A stretch of 64,000 bases of DNA, from positions 338,085 to 402,084 of the forward strand of contig NZ_QKTW01000003.1 in NCBI RefSeq assembly GCF_003236175.1, read 5' to 3'. The notes under the pieces are model-generated. The model was not told where the DNA came from. It did no database searches and saw only the letters and a program-made list of their open reading frames with translations. Shown piece after piece: positions 63,894-64,000 of the stretch (positions are counted from its first letter, which is position 1; every line of letters begins with the position of its first letter). Source of the stretch: Taibaiella soli. GTDB lineage: Bacteria > Bacteroidota > Bacteroidia > Chitinophagales > Chitinophagaceae. The translations under genes were made by a program, and so were the position numbers.

Positions 63894-64000
63894 CAGCCCG
63901 CTTCGCGGCGGAAAGCAACAAAAAGATAACACAGTTCTTAAGTTAAAAAGATGCGCAGGTTAAAGGCCTGAAAGAAAGAAGCGGTTCAATTCCGATAGCA
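63894..64000 (+). other. Leader of a highly expressed operon, probably rRNA
   Basis: After P3 the sequence has a short GC-rich hairpin (CCGCTTCGCGG) and ACAGTTCTTAA, which also follows P1 at ~63626 and resembles a boxA-type antitermination word. No 16S sequence has begun by the window end, so the rRNA operon is inferred from promoter architecture only. Confidence 0.55.

Noticed and set aside
63925..64000. tRNA 3' end (GGTTCAATTCC)
   Set aside because: The T-arm-like word is present but its stem has a mismatch, and no acceptor 5' half complementary to the end exists within 90 nt.

Overview
The window looks like a chromosomal segment of a Bacteroidota bacterium, most likely a member of the Chitinophagaceae or a close relative. 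The evidence is a fused lpxC-fabZ gene inside an lpxD / lpxC-fabZ / lpxA operon, a type IX secretion (T9SS) sorting domain on a secreted protein, a large outer-membrane beta-barrel receptor of the carboxypeptidase-regulatory type, a eukaryote-like NADP isocitrate dehydrogenase, little use of Shine-Dalgarno sequences, and promoters of the Bacteroidetes form TTTG-N19-TAnnTTTG. The three promoters at the right edge match that form exactly. I assign family level only by impression.

Layout. 1-4.3 kb: end of an HD-domain protein, then the lipid A operon lpxD, lpxC-fabZ, lpxA, overlapped by a small lone ABC ATPase. 4.6-9 kb: MFS exporter, AraC regulator, a small winged-helix-like protein, a DUF4142 lipoprotein and a PA2169-type four-helix protein. 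9.1-11.9 kb: an FAD oxidoreductase and, on the opposite strand, a secreted TNT-type NAD+ glycohydrolase with a small gene 2 bp downstream that is probably its immunity protein. 12.3-20.7 kb: a T9SS-sorted GEVED protein, a pentapeptide-repeat protein divergent from a Pif1-like helicase, an SDR enzyme, two small unknowns and icd. 21-28.5 kb: AI-2E-type permease, a pair of M16 peptidases (one active, one without the zinc motif), a HAD phosphatase, and an ECF sigma / anti-sigma pair divergent from a DUF6249 membrane protein. 28.5-34.7 kb: a secreted M48 peptidase, an unknown secreted protein, a methyltransferase and a lipoprotein, separated by three copies of a structured repeat. 34.8-42.9 kb: SDR plus AraC, an Ntn hydrolase, an RsbQ/KAI2-like hydrolase directly upstream of a PAS hybrid histidine kinase, OsmC and a small exported protein. 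43-48.9 kb: pepD, a thioesterase, a CWC protein, and metE under a cobalamin riboswitch. 49-54 kb: a polysaccharide-type cluster (membrane GT-C-like protein, two tandem CDP-sugar-type epimerases, GT2). 54.5-58.2 kb: surE, an ABC-2 export pair and an SDR. 58.7-62.7 kb: an outer-membrane receptor and an aspartyl-protease-like protein whose two catalytic Asp are both Asn. 62.7-64 kb: non-coding, ending in three tandem strong promoters pointing out of the window, probably towards an rRNA operon.

Most striking signals: the TNT toxin and candidate immunity pair; the RsbQ-like hydrolase with its sensor kinase; a three-copy (plus one decayed) intergenic element with an operator-like palindrome at a fixed 24-nt spacing and a minus-strand terminator; the double Asp-to-Asn aspartyl protease; and several classes of intergenic tandem or inverted repeats. 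No insertion sequence, CRISPR array, prophage, tRNA or rRNA gene was identified. Function calls come from motif recognition by eye; no database search was run.
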